From Neospora caninum Liverpool (taxonomy: Eukaryota > Apicomplexa > Conoidasida > Eucoccidiorida > Sarcocystidae): DNA of 64,000 bases. The stretch is taken from positions 682,001-746,000 of the forward strand of contig NC_018391.1 of the NCBI RefSeq assembly GCF_000208865.1, read 5' to 3'. Position numbers and translations under genes: made by a program. Of this stretch, positions 11,387 to 24,700 are shown one piece after another. Each line of letters begins with the position of its first letter. Position 1 is the first letter of the stretch. The notes under the pieces are model-generated. The model was not told where the DNA came from and did no database searches. It worked only from the letters and a program-made list of their open reading frames with translations.

Positions 11387-12881
11387 GGCAGTCCCTGAGT
11401 CTCGAGACCGCTTCGTTGGATTTGCTGGACCTTCAAGAACGCCACAGATAGCATACGTCAACGGCTGCAGTGCTCCCGGAACCGCCAGAAAAGGTTCCAG
11501 GCGGGAGCGACGCTCCGTCCTCGCATGGGGCCGTCCGCTTTTCAGTTCTCCAAGCATGTTTTTGGCTAGACACTTGCGAGTTTGACCGGACGCCGGGCTC
11601 TGCCTATTCTCCCACCCACGTACTCCGTTTCCCGGCTTCTCGCTCTTTGTTACTGCCGCACGTGCACGGTGTTGTCTAGAAATCAGGACGCCTGTGGAAG
11701 CTCCGCGTGATCGCTGAGAAGAGCACAAACACGCCAGACCCGCGCATCCACTTGGTGTTCACTCGCTCACGGGTTGACCGTGGCAGGAAGCCCACAAACA
11801 GGAAAACCACGCCACAAGAAAGCAGCGCTAGAACTCCAGGGATCCTCACAGAGCGACGGAGGGGCGGCGGTCTTGTGTGTAGCTCTTTTCTGTGCAGAGG
11901 GGAGGGAACTGGAGTGGGAACACGGCTGATCGGCGAGAGTTTGAGCGAGGGTTTGGCGTGGCGGGTTTGCCAGGCGCAGATGCGGAAAGTGCTAATGGAT
12001 GCCTCGCATATCTGTTTCGGCTTCTTCGCGAAGTCTTTGTAGCAAGGGAAATCCGGAGAAAACGGTGCCGTGCGCGAGGTTTCGCCGCATGCATTTCTTT
12101 GTCTTTTCGAAAGCGGGCGTGTGCGTGGGGGTGCTCAGCAAAACGGAAGACAAACCTACACACCACTCTATATCCACGCCGCTCGGGGGCGCCGCCTGGG
12201 GAAAAAACTTGCCTCTATGGTGTATTCGAGCGCAAAAGAGTCTTCGGTCTCAGTGCTGCCTTTGCGTTCCCTCACAAATCTGGCACCTTTTGAGCGAGAG
12301 AAACAGGATTCAGGAACGTGGCTCTCAACGCCAAGTGTTGCTGAGGTCGTCCCATCCGCGCATGTGCCAAAAGTGGCCGAGCCTGCTTGCAGTGTTGTCT
12401 CCGTTTTTTCGCTTCAGCGACTCCGGTTCCCCTCGTTGCGCGCTTCCCTGTTCTGCTGTTCCTTTCTCCTGCCTATCTCGAGTTTCCGTGTCCGACCGCT
12501 TGCACGTTTCCTGCGTCTTTGCGAGTTGTCGAGAGCAGAAGGCGCACGGTCCGTTTGCAGCCAAAAGATACATGTGCAAACACATGCTTTCTGTCTGTTC
12601 TTTGCGGCTTTGTCATCGGAAAGTTCAACGGCAACTAACTTTCTGTGTTTGTTCCTCTTTTTGCCACAGAACCAAAACCCGTTTTTTCCGAGGCGTCGTC
12701 CCGTCCACCTGTGACTCGAACTCAGCTTGTGTCGCTGCTCTCTGTGTGCCTCTCTGCTTGCTTTCTCCAGAGGCTCTCCACAGAGTGTTTCCAAACGCCT
12801 GACTGCGCTTTTCTCAAACAGACGCATGGCTTTTGTCCGAAAAAGTGGCTTCGGTTTGTTTCGCTGTGTGTTGACGTGCCT

Positions 12882-12905
12882 CCCCCCCCCCCCCCCCCCC
12901 CCCCC
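12882..12905. repeat. C24 homopolymer
   Basis: 24 consecutive C residues in the 5' flank of the ubiquitin-like gene; prone to slippage and sequencing error, so its exact length is uncertain. Confidence 0.95.
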
Positions 12906-13795
12906 GCCCGGCGACGATCTGCGCTACAACTTTTTACTCATTACTTTCCGCTGGGCTGTCACCTGTTCCAACAGTTTCCTCCGAGTTCACGAGTGATCAA
13001 CGCGTCGTTGCATGCGCTGAATGTGCAAGCAAGCGGCACGCGGTCTGTCCAGCCTCCTCGTATTGGTCTCCTGTCTCGCGTGTCTGTCTTCCGGTTTGTG
13101 TCCCTGGAGCAGACTGATGCTGCCACGAGAAATTGCGCACCCTCTCCCATATAAGCGATTCTGACTCAAGCTACAAGAGGCGCGAAGCGCCGTGCCTTTT
13201 CCCGTACACTCTTCTCTTCGCCGCGGCGCTCCCTTCGCTGGGAACGGAGCACCAAGCCAGCGGGTTCTTCTTCTCGACAGACAACAAACTATCGAGACGC
13301 ACGGGGGAACCTCTGGACAAAAAGAAACTTGAGAGGCTTGAGCGCAACGAGAGGGAAGAGTAGAGGGTGCGAATCAAAGCGGATGTGACCCAGGCAGGCC
13401 GTGGAAGGACTGTCGAATGCGTCGGTGTGCCTGCGCGAGACGACGCGCAACGAAGAAAGAAGTGGAAAGACTTCCTTGCGGAACGCAGGCCCTGCAAAGC
13501 GAATAGGCGTTCTTTTTCACAAAGCTTCGACAAAAAAGCTGCTACTTGGAGTCGACTCTCTGGTTTGCGCCAACTTCTACCGGATCCTCTCGCGTCACAA
13601 CGTATTTAGGTAATTCTATCTTAGCTGTGTGTTGCGTTACCCAGTCTCCTCGTTTGCTCCGCCCTACGCACGTCTAGTGGTGTGCCTCTCTGAGCTCGTC
13701 ACCTCTGTTCTTTTCTGAAGTGTCTGCTTGTAAATACGGCTCCCCGTTCTCTTCTCCGCGCGCACGTCTGTCTTCCCACCTCTGCGCTGGAGACA

Positions 13796-16700
13796 ATGGA
13801 ACCGTCTTTCTCGCCGTCCGATTTGTCTGCCTCTGCTCCCCCGGGGGGTTCCGCGTCTCCGCCTTCGGACGACATTTTGGAGGTGAATTTCCGGTGCATC
13901 GATGGGCGAACCTTCTCGCTCGAGTTGCCCACCGACATCGACATCGCCGACGTCATCTCGCTCGTGGCAGACGAGGTAGACTGGCCGAGCAGCCGCGTGC
14001 GCCTCATCTACCACGGACGCAGCCTGACGACAGGCACGACTCTCCAGAGCTGTGATGTGAAGTCTGGGCACACGATCCACGTCGTGCGCCAGCAGGCGCC
14101 TGCGCAGCCGGGGCCGGAGAACAGCCCGTCGAGCGCCGCTTCCTTGGGAGGCGAAGCGCACGCCTCGCAAGGCTCGAGCAGCTTAGGCGCCGGACTCCGC
14201 GCCGTCGTGGGCGGGGGTGTAACTGGTCCCCCTGGAGCCAGTGCAGGCGTTCTCGGTGCGGGCGCGCTTCCGGGCATGGTGCACGGGACCGGGACAGCGG
14301 GAACCTCAGCGCCGACGCCCATGTGGACGCCGATCTCCTTGCCCGGCGGCGGCACGATGATGGTTGGCCACATGCAGTTTCCTGCGCACATGGCCGTGAA
14401 CGTTGCGCCGCAGCAGGTAGGCAGAGCGCGCGCGGAGATGCGACAGACACCCGGGAGCGCCGGGAGAGAAACGAGAGGACAAAGGCGACGAGAGCGGAGA
14501 GCGAGAAGAGGAACGGAACGGTCGGAGGCCACGGGCGGGAAGGCCAGAGAGAGAGCAGAGACAAGGGAAGGGCGAGCAGAGAAGACGAGAGGAATCTAGA
14601 GAGAGGAGAAGAGCGAGACGCAGGGAAAGGAAAGGGGGAAGGCGACAGAGACCGCCTCAGGACCGAGAGGAGCGAACAAGGTAGAGGGGGAGAGGGGCGG
14701 ATACGCACAGAAAACACAGAACGCAACCACGGGAAGCCAGGGGAAAGGAGAATAAGATGAGAAACGCGACACCGCGAACCCAGCAGGGGAGAGAGAGCCT
14801 TGAACTGCCGGGGTGATGCTGGGGAAGGAGCGAGGCAAGAGCAGAGGGGAAACGAGAGAGAGAGAAAGATTGATGACATAGACTGACTCCTGGTGGCCCT
14901 TCTCTTTCGTGCGCTTACGTCGGTTGTCGGAAACCATCGCGTGCTTGCTTGTTCCGCGCTTTTTCCTCTTCCAGAGTGCGTCTCAACGCGGTTCGGGGAG
15001 TGTACCGGCCAGCGGGCCAGGTGCTCCACCGCATGCGGCTCATGGACCCAATTTCCTGGCGAACAGCATCAGCCAAGCTGTCTCCGCGGTGGCAGCGTCT
15101 GTTTCTTCGGCGGCGCATGCGGCGGCGGCCGCCACGTCTGCGGCGCAGGCGGCGTCGAACGCCGTCGCAGCCTTTCGCGGGCGCCCTGTTCCGGCTTTCT
15201 CTGCTCCAGTCGCCTCGTCGGATTCGAGAGGTTCTCTGGACAGACATGCAGCGGCGGGAGATGACACAGGCGGAGTGCAGGCTGCCTCGGACGGGAGCGG
15301 TCGACGGGGCTCGGCTTTCTCGGCAAGCGGGACAACTCGACCGGGAGCGTCTCGGGCGCTGGCGCTTGGAGGCGAAGGCGTGATGGAGGAGCGAGGCGGC
15401 GCGGCTTCCGGCGCCGCGCGGGACTCGCCCTTCGCGTCTCCTCTTCCCCACGCAGTTCCGCGTGGATCAGGTTCTTTGTTTTCTGCCACGCTCCGCGGAG
15501 ACGAAGCGTCTGGTGCAGAGGCGAGGCCTTCGGCGTCCTCAGGGACGCGAAGCAGCGCCCGCGTGGCGCGCGAAGACACCGCTGCGCCGGGTCTGGATGA
15601 AAGGTCGCCGCAGCCAGCGTTGTACGGCGCACTCGCGGGAGCTCTCGAGAGCGCCGCGCACAGGCTTCTTCGTGCGGCGGACCAGGTTAGACGGGAAGCG
15701 CGGTCCCACGGCGTCGGCCTTCCTGCCGAGGAGTCAGCATCGCCTCGCGCGTCGAGCCCAACTCCGGCGCCGAATCGGCAGAGCAGCCGGCCTGAGGAGC
15801 AAGGAGCAGACTCGACCGTGTCTCCACGACCGACTGGCGAACGGGCGGAGGCCCAGGCGACGCCGAGAGGCCGCACGGGCGAGACGGAGACGGTCACGCG
15901 TCCAGCGCTCCAAACGCCTCTGCTTCAGTTAAATCAACAACCAACCGTCATTCTCCCGGGGGGACTCACCGCCCACGTTCTCCCTGTGGCGGTCCATGTG
16001 TCCGTGGACCCGAGAAGCCGCAGCGAAGAGGGAAGCGACACTTCCGTCCTGGGGACTGCCCGGGGGAGCAGCGACGGCCAGACGCCCGAAGGCCTCGGGG
16101 GCCCAGCGATCGTGGGAATGGAGGCGGAGGGGAGGCCGAGCCGGTCCACTCGGCCTCGTGAGTTGATGATCACCCACGAGTTCGTTCAACGGCTGTTGCC
16201 TTGGCCAGAGCTGAGAGAGACTCTTGAGGTGAGCAAGATTTTAAGTGGACAGAAGCCGCACCCGTTGAGGCTTTGACGCGCTTGGAGGGGGAGAGAGAAG
16301 GAGAGAGAAGTGCAAGGTGTCGCCTCGCTCAGCCACAGCCGACTCGAACGCCGCGGAAGCGTATACGTCCCAGTGCGTGTCAGAGATAAGAACCGCGAAT
16401 TCGGCGTGAGAAGAAAAGGGGCGCCGGAGACCACTCCCCGACGAATCCTGGCGACGTGTGGGGAGCAGGGAAGGCGTGTGCTTGCGATGCAAGCTGAGTC
16501 AGACGAGAGGAGAGGGAGCAAAAGGAGCGTAGCTTCTGCGTTTGAGAATCCACAGTGGGGCGCTACGGCATTCCTGCCAGGGACCGTTGCGGAGGGACTG
16601 TCCACATCCGGAAAGACGCACGCTGGTTTTTTTCTGGCAGGGCCTTGATCCCTTCCGGAACCCGTCTTTTCGTGTTTTTTGCCCACGCGCTCAGGTTATT

Positions 16701-19700
16701 CATCGAGAGCGCGGATGGGCTCCTGGAGACCTGCCGCGCGTCTCCACGCAGACGGGCGCGCCGCCGCCTCTCAGTATCTTCCTGCCTTCGTTCGTCTCTG
16801 CGTTGAATCTCGTCGCTGCCATGCTCCAGCAGTTCATGGGGTGGCAGCAGGGCGTCGCACAGGTAAGCGTTCGCGGAGGATCGATTTGCGCGACTTGGAA
16901 CGGGAGGTACTTTTTCTGATTTCTTGGTTTTTGCTGTCGGAATCCACCGAGACGTCGACCAAAGAGCGTGCAGTCTTCCTCCGCTTTCCATGTGGCGGCT
17001 CATATCTCTACACCTCTTTGCCTGAGGATACCTCTGTGCTAGGACTCTCAACGCAGCCTTCCGCTGTACTTCACCGACCTGAGGTGAATTACACGGGTCT
17101 AGACTGGCACTGGCACACCAACGTGTCACGCCCGACCCATAGTGTACACGTACGCACGTTTACACACATCTCCCCATATATATATATATATATTAAAATG
17201 TGTTTATACTGTGCGGACAAGCACTTTGCGGCGAGCGTGTGCTCTTGTGCTTGGGTTCCTAGATGTCTGTGCCGACCGTGGGTCGGAGTGCGCTGGCTCT
17301 GGCCCGTCTCTCGGCGACAACTGCCGGTCTCTCTGCGCTGCTGACGTCGATTTTCAATTCGATGGCGCGCCACGTGGACCAGAACGAGCTCGCAGAAGCA
17401 ATGTCCTCGGATGCTTCTCCGGTGGAAGTCGGCCAAGAACGCCGGAGTCCCGGACACCCCGCGCCTTCTCGGTCTGGGCAGTCGCCCGTCCCTTCGCTCG
17501 AGACAGCGCAGGGAAGACGGTCGTCTCCGTTCGTCCCCCCCGCGTACGCGTCGGGCCGAGAAGATTCACGCACGTTGCTCGCCCCGCTTCATGCCGGCGA
17601 AGCCTCTCGGGGCCACGGCAGCGGAGACAGAAGACGCAGAGAGAGCGAGAGCGAGGAGTCGGAGAGTAGGGGTCGCCGAAGGGTCGAGACGGGCACAGTT
17701 GGCGGGCTGGGGCTGAGCGTCATGTGCATGCGTGACGGAGGCGAGAAGGAAGACAGGGAACGCGAAGAAGATCTCGACGCCGGTTCCGCACGGCAGCAGC
17801 GGGCAGAAGAGGAGGCTGCAGCTTTCGCGGAAGGTAGGCCAGGGAGCCCAGGGAGGAATCAGGAACGCGTCAGCTAGCAACGGACGAGAAAAAAGCCTTT
17901 CCACGCGCACAGAGATATGCACACGGGCTGTAGGACCTCGCCAGTCGGACACACTCGTGCGGCCCGTTCCTCCGCCTCAGAGCGCCGCGTTGCGGCCACT
18001 GGTTGTGTCTTCCCACAACGGGGTCTCTCAGCTTCTTCTCGCATCAACGTTCCGTGGCGCGCTTGTGTACAGCGTCTGTTTCTCGGCGGGTTTCTCCCGC
18101 CTCGCTGTCCATAATCTCCGTTGCCGTCAGTGGAACTGTCCTCAGTCATGGGCCAACTGTGGCTCAGCTCTGTTCTCGCGTCTCGACGCCCCGTCTCGTT
18201 TCGCGTTTTTGGCTCTGGGTTGTCCTCCACGGCTCTCGACGAGGTCGTGGCGGAGCGTCCGTTCCAAGCTCTCGGCCCCCTCGCTTCACTGCGTGGACGC
18301 TGTGTCTTTTCCGTCTTCTCGTCTCTCTTCTGTTTCGCCCGCTAATGCTGTCCTTTCCTGTCCCCTGCCCCGCTCAGGCTCTTCCCTGCCGGTCTCGCCG
18401 TCGAGCAGCCGCGCGTCGCCGCGGGCCTCTGCGCCTTCGGTCGTTTCTCTCACTTCCTCGAACGCAGCGACGGCGGGGAGTAGCAGCTCCAGCACTGAAG
18501 CGCGGGACGCCCTCCTTGCGGCGGTCACGGCGGCAGGAGCCTCCTTGAACTCGTTCGGCGCATCTCCTCAGGGCGCGAGCAGCCTCGGTCAGTCGCCGAC
18601 GAGCAACAGCCGATCTGCGCAGCCCGGTCTCATCGCGTTGGCCTCGGACCGCCGCAAAGACGACGGCGACAGCTTCCCGTCTTCTGCCTCTCTCTTCGCG
18701 GAGCCTGACGACCCCTCATCTGGAGAAGGCCGGGAAGCCGCGGCGCACGGGCGCGAGGTAGGGCGGGACGCAGTCTCGGCTGGCAGGGAAGGCGTCGAAG
18801 ACGATTTAGGGCGGAGGGGCGTTCAGGGCCAGACACTGCCGGGAGGCCGAGACCGTCCCGCGGGTTCCTTACAAAACCTTCTCTTTTCTCTCGGCGGCGC
18901 TCAGACTTTGGATGTTCGCCAGGGGACTCAAGAGACGCGCGGAGCCGGCGGATTCGGTGTGCGCGGGGGGCCAGAAGGACGCGATACCACGGAAGAGGAC
19001 GAGGCGATCGACGAGGAAGTCCGCACGCGACTCCAAATGTGGACTGGGAATGCCCAACAGTTTTCCAGAAACGTAAGAGGAAAACACAACAGCATGCGGC
19101 GTTTTGTTTATGCTGGACGGCCCTTCAGGCGAAGAAGCAAATACCAGCGAAAATGCCGACGACCGTGTGTCGGGGAGACATCCGATCTTCGCCCTTGTCT
19201 TCATTTGTGCTTGGGGAACTGAACGTTCTGCAGAGGAAATAGGAACTCCTCTTCTCGTCGCGCCTCACTTGTCCTCCCGCCCCAGAGCTTCCCAGGCCGT
19301 CTGGTGCTCTGGGGCAAGCACTGCATGCGGGCGCGACTGTGGCGCGGCCGCTCTCCAAAGAAGCGCGACGATTTGCTTCGTTTTCGTTTGATACTCTGGG
19401 GCGCTCTGTTTTGCAGGTTCTCGCATACGCCCGCCCGCATCCCTTCAGTTCCGCATACCGTTCAGGCGACGTCACGCAGAGCTCGTCAGTGCGGACTCCA
19501 GTTGGAGAAGCCGTCGAAAATGTTCTTTCGCTCTCGTGAGTCAGCGGGATTCGGCGAGTCGCGGCTCTTTTGCCTCTCTCTCAGTGCTCACGTGGATGGG
19601 ACTGCGGCGGCATCCGGTTTCCGGGCCATCTCTACGCGGCCACCGGGGGGGGTGTCTAAGCGAGGGTAGCGCGTGGAGTGGGCGCCTGCAGATGTGCTGT

Positions 19701-19971
19701 CTCTCACCCCACACGCTTTCCTCGACGCGTTTAGCTGTCTCCGTTTTTTGCGGCTCGCCCCTGCAGGTGGCATCGGGCGCTGAACCGCGTGAACGTCGGC
19801 GACGAGCCGCGTCCACCAGCTTCTCTGGCGCCTGGGTACTTGGCTCTCCTGATGCGCGAAGCGGCGACCTCTGCCCGCAACAACAACGACTTCGCGATGC
19901 AGCAGGAGCGCTTCCCTCACATTCGTTTGGCGCTTCAACTTCTGCAAGACGCCGAGCAGCCAGGAATTTAA
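13796..19971 (+). CDS. Ubiquitin-like domain protein, possibly BAG6/Scythe-like, 7 exons
   Basis: Model: exons 13796-14416, 14975-16228, 16695-16862, 17263-17833, 18378-19072, 19417-19535 and 19767-19971, giving 1210 aa. Phases 0,0,0,1,0,2 match at every junction and most donors are GTAAG/GTGAG/GTAGG type. The start ATG has A at -3 and G at +4 (ACAATGGAA). Residues about 27-98 form a ubiquitin-like fold: VNFRCIDGRTFSLEL, then RVRLIYHGRSL, then HTIHVVR, matching the beta-grasp strands of ubiquitin. There is no terminal Gly-Gly, so it is an integral UBL domain, not a conjugated modifier. The rest is long, Pro/Gly/Ala/Ser-rich and mostly disordered, with helical islands (FVQRLLPWPELRETLE, a Leu-rich stretch in exon 3, an Ala/Leu helix in exon 4) and a conserved-looking C-terminal helix ending DAEQPGI. 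UBL plus long Pro-rich body resembles BAG6/Scythe, which chaperones mislocalised or tail-anchored proteins for the proteasome; a ubiquilin-type shuttle is less likely because I see no C-terminal UBA domain. Confidence 0.85.
17176..17193. repeat. Short TA microsatellite in intron 3 of the ubiquitin-like gene
   Basis: (AT)n run of about 18 bp within the intron 16863-17262. Confidence 0.9.
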
Positions 19972-21752
19972 AGCGGGAGTCGCCTAAAAATTGTCGGCCC
20001 AGGCGGTTTGTGATGGCCGCGAAAGGGAACGCCCTGTGACACGCCGGCGTCGCTGCTCCGAGATGACCTGTGCGAGGCCGTGTTCCTCGTTTTTGTGATT
20101 GTGGGTTCCCCGCGACGGCCCGGACCTCTCATGCCTCTCTCGGATCCGTCTTTCAGAAAACATCTGTGCCGGTGAAAGCTGATCGCCGGACGGATCTCGC
20201 CAAAGCACTCCCGATGCATGCGCGAGGCCTGCAAAGACCGCCGCGTACGCGCGAGATGCCGAGAACGCACTCAACATCACTGCCCCGAGAAAAGCTGGGT
20301 TCAGCCGGCACTCGCGACGACCATGTCCACTAACTCGAAGCTCTTTCGTCTCTTTTCCGTCTGACCGGCTGCATCTTTTTGTAGAGGACCGCCTGGCCCC
20401 GGGAGGGCGGAACTGCAAACGCCTGGCGTAACAGGCGCCGTTCCGCAAGTGGCTGGGACCGTCTTTTCTGTTCAAGCGTCCGACTAGCCTAAAGCAGTGT
20501 TTGGCCTTTCACGACGGGCAAAAGTGCGCATGTCTGGGGTTTAGCGGAAACTGCAGTGAACCTCTGTAGTGTGTCCTGCGGAAGACTGTGACTGAAACGA
20601 AAACGACCGAAAAAAAACTGGTTACACTTCCCCGCTGAAGCCAAAACACACGACGAGAGTCTGCCATGCCCCCGCAGTTCTCGTTTCCCTGCATCGCACG
20701 TCCTGGATAACGTGCGGGGGAGAACGGTGTATACGATCTGCGCGCTGCTTGTCCAGAAACGCGACAATTTCTGGTGCTCTCGCGATTACCTTTCTGCGGA
20801 GCGGACTACGAACCCGAAAGAGAAATCTACATTTTTCCGCAGTTCTTTTATGCACACGCCTGCGCTCAAAAAGAAAAACCACCTTTCCCACATGATTTCC
20901 TGTGTCAGCGCTGCGCCTACACGAACTGATCTGGGGCAGAACGGACGTCGCCGTGTTGCTGCCTTCCCTTAGGCGACCTTGTCTATCCAAAAACCGACCT
21001 TTCGGGAGTGCACGTTATCCTCAGCGAGTTGTTGCAGAATGTGCAATGCTGCAGTGTGTGTGCCACTGAAGCCGCCGAACCCTCACTGAAGGCCTGGCCA
21101 CGACACATCGCAGCACGCACCCGTGACGAATCTCTCCTGCGTGTGGCGACCAGCGCGCGAAGTGAGCGCCGGAAAACTTGGCATCCGGTGAAAGCGGTGT
21201 TTTGTTTCGACCCAGTTGATTTCGCGTGGGCCTTCAATGCCCAGAGCCTGCATTTCAGCCTTTCAGTTCGATGCGTTTCGAAATCGCCGTTGCGTGCCTC
21301 CTGGCACACCGGCAGAGATGCCCCGAACAGCTATCAAGATCGCCCCCAGAACACGGGGGGACACAGAGCAGACACATTCGACGCGCCTGCTCAGATGTCG
21401 ACTGACACGCGGTCCCATCGGGAAGCCTGAAAAGGCGCATCAGCTGGTTTCTGACCGCTCCGCAGAACGGTTCCTACAGATCAGGCGACCAAGGAAAACT
21501 GTCCTCGCGCTGTGCTCGGGACTGAATACCCACGGGAACTCCCGATACCTGCCAGGAGCCTCCTGAGCCTGCGACCTGCCGCCGCTGCCCCTGACGGCAC
21601 GCCAGCGCCTCTTGCTGCTTTCAAGAAAACCCCTCCCGCTACTTTGCGGGATTCCCCAAGAACCTCGCCGACGTGCCGAACTCTGCGGAGAAGCAGCACG
21701 ACTCATCCACACAGAAATGCTCCTGTGGAGGACCGTCTGACGCAGCGTCGAA
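19972..21752. other. Non-coding interval between convergent genes
   Basis: 1.8 kb between the stop codons of the plus-strand ubiquitin-like gene and the minus-strand ZNHIT2-like gene; it must hold both 3' UTRs. Short open frames on both strands look like chance. No repeat or structured RNA was recognised. Confidence 0.6.
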
Positions 21753-24700
21753 CTAGCATTCTTCTATGAGACGTGTGTGCAGGGTGACCGCTTCCACCTC
21801 CCTTTTTTCCGGACGCTCAGCTTCTGCGCCGCTCCTGGAATCTTTCTCGCCCATGGCGGCAAGAGACGCGTCGCGTTCGCCAGAGGACTCCGCGTCTTCT
21901 CCGTCTGCCGCCGAGGCCCCGCCAGCCTCCGCTTTGCTCTTCCCGGTCAAACTGGGAAGCGCATCGGCTCCTGCACTCGACGTATCAGCTGTGTTTTGCC
22001 CTGCGTCGAGACTGCGTCGCGTGGCGTTGCGCCCCGTCTCTGTACTGACAGGAGTGCATGCAAAAGGTTGCCGCGCAGTTGCAGGCAGACTGGTTTCTGG
22101 GGAAACGCGCGGCGCGCCCGCGCTCCCGCTGGCGCCTGGCGAGAGAGCGGCGAGCGACACTGCCCCGATGGCATCGCAGCGGCGAGCCATTGACGACGCT
22201 CGCGCTGCAGCCGCTGCACAGAGAAAACGCGAAGAAGCAAACGGGCGGAAGACTGGAACGAGGCGATCACGGAGGAACCGACCCCTCAGATACACCCAGA
22301 AACTCGGCGTTGTCGCAGTGCGGGGCCTTCGAACCGCGACAGGCGTGTGAGGATCTGAGAAAGGAGCCTCCGGATATTTGAGAGACCAAGCGCAGCCTCT
22401 GCTTGAGTCTGTGACAGACTGTGAGTCGTCGCACGCCAGAGACTCCTGTCCAACAGGAACATGCAGTCCCGCGTTCCCCGTATTCTCGTCGTCCTCGAAG
22501 CTTACCTCTGCTAGCGTCCATAGCTTTGATCTCCTTGAGGAGAACCTGCAGCTGCGCCTCCTTGGCCTTGACCTGGGCCAGCGCGGCAGGCAGCAACGCA
22601 GACACCTCTCCCCAGTGATGCCACGCGAAGGAGCCGAGAAAAAGAATTTTCCTCTCGCTTGATTGCACCTGGCGGCCTGGGCAGACACACATGGAAGGCG
22701 AGCGCTGTGAGGTTTGGCAGCGGTTTCGGAACGAGAAACGTTTTCGCGTTTAGACGGGCAAGTCTGGAATTCCGCGGGGCCAGGCGACAGACCCACGAGA
22801 GTCGAGATATCGGGGAGACACCACGACCTCGGACCTACCAAGAGTTTTGAGATATTGTCGCCGCTCTTTCAACGCTTTCTTCAGTGCCTCGCCGTCCTCT
22901 CTCCGCGCTCCGTTCGCCCTCTCTCGCCGCTGGCCGGCCATTTGCCGCTGCGCCTCCGCTTGCTCTTCCTCTTGGACTTCGGCGACCATCAGCAGCAGAC
23001 CGTGAAGCATCTCGAGAATCTCCTCAATTGCGCGGAACGCATGTTCCCGGCAGGTGAACACGCCCTGCAAGTCTTGGAGGCAAAGCGCGTTGAATGCGGG
23101 GTCTCTGCACTGCACGGCTTCCTGCGTTCAACCCGAGAGAAATAAAACAGCAGGCCCAGCCAAGCTTTGGGAAACACGCCGTCGATACAAGAAACAAGCA
23201 TCTTGAGCATCTGCCGCGAAAGGTCTTCGGGCAAGACCCGCCGAAGAGCGTGACGCATTTGTCCACCGCTGAAACGGCGCCCGTGAGAGGAACACGTGAA
23301 AAGTAAGGTGGCTGCGTACGTTATACGCTTTGTCGAACAGATCAGCGTAAACCCAGAAAACGCAACTCGATTACGAGGCACGCCCCTCCGATGACGCCGT
23401 TTTGGATGCCATACCCCCGACACAATTTCCGCGCTTCTAGCTTTTCCCCTGTCAACTTGCGCCGCTTTTCGCCAGGTGTCTCTCCTCACGCACCCGGGTA
23501 GTCACAGACACAGCTGGAGCGCCGCACGCCTCGCGTAAGGCAGCCAGCACAAAAATGCTTTGAACCGCGCTGACATCTGAGACGCAATTTACACTGCGAG
23601 TTACTTCGTTGTTCCCCTAGGTTTCCAGCGTCTCTCGACTCTCCAGTCATGTCGCGAAAGACGCGAACAACGTACAGATGATGTGGCTCCGAGCGCCACG
23701 TCAAGAGCCTCCATGGGAGTGCGCGGGGGCTGCGTGGAGCCCAGAGCCTGGCCGAGATGACACAAAAACAGCGGCGACACTGGACCTCCAAACCATGCCA
23801 AGTGAATGGTCAGCCCGCAACTCCACACAGCAGACAGAACACGGCCTGTTTCGCTTGCTGCTATCCTTCCTGCAAAACGCTACACATCGGCAGATGTGCA
23901 AGGCTCTGGACGGAGTCCAGAAACGTGCTGAGCCTAAAGGCACGGCCGCGTCCACTGCACAGTGCCAACGAACTCTTGGACCGTCTTTGCCGACGCGTTT
24001 CCCAACACGAAACGAACGAGAATGGACTGCTACTTCTGTCAGTTAGGAGAGGCGCAACTACGCACCTGGTCAACACCTTGTCTGCTGCAACCAAAAGGGA
24101 TGGTGAATGGCTCGCAGGAGAGAAGCGAGACCTCCCGGGGAAAACCCGAGAGAAAACAGGAAACGTAGCACGCAAGACCCAGACGGACAGCACGGACGCC
24201 TGTTCGTCTGCACAGCTTTGATATGATGCAGCACAAAGAGAGCGCGCAGACAAGCAGGAATCCAAGCTCGCCGACGCTGTAGCGGATGCCACCTAGAACA
24301 GATCTCTTCGGCGGCTTCGACGCGCGATCTAACCTGAGCGATCGCCAGTATGTGCTGACAAGCCTCTTGAAGCTCCACGTCCTCGACTTCGCCGTTGTAA
24401 CTCCGCATGCAGTGCGCATACGCGTACCTGAAGTGACACCAAGGCCCATGGGGACAATCATAAGCGATTCTCTGGGGTGCGTCTCCTTTTTTGGCATGGG
24501 AAGACAGAGAGAAGGCCGGAGTCCGCCTTTGTCCGTTTGATGGTGCGTCGTTCTGCACTACTGAGTGCCGGTGGTTAACACAAGGCAAAGACGGCCCGCC
24601 GGCGATTGGGAATCGGCGTCGCGTCTTCGGACTCCGCCGAGGAACCAAGGACAGGCTTCTGGTTCTACGACAGTCCCTCTCACACGTGATGGACAACGTT

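Larger units (their letters stand above)
10202..13795. other. Non-coding interval between two plus-strand genes
   Basis: 3.6 kb holding the 3' flank of the first gene and the 5' flank of the ubiquitin-like gene. Several short open frames exist (the longest about 267 codons, 11999-12802), but their translations are Cys/Ser-rich, lack an Apicomplexa-type start context and show no family resemblance. Notable contents are the 41-bp tandem repeat near 11.3 kb and a C24 homopolymer near 12.9 kb. I found no tRNA- or rRNA-like structure. Confidence 0.6.

Noticed and set aside
11999..12802. Plus-strand 267-codon frame in the intergenic region
   Set aside because: Cys/Ser-rich, crosses no splice logic, no family resemblance, poor start context.
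23176..23270. Candidate extra exon (GGQMRHALRRVLPEDLS) in an intron of the ZNHIT2-like gene
   Set aside because: Its phase does not fit the flanking exons, while direct joining of 23676 to 23109 does.
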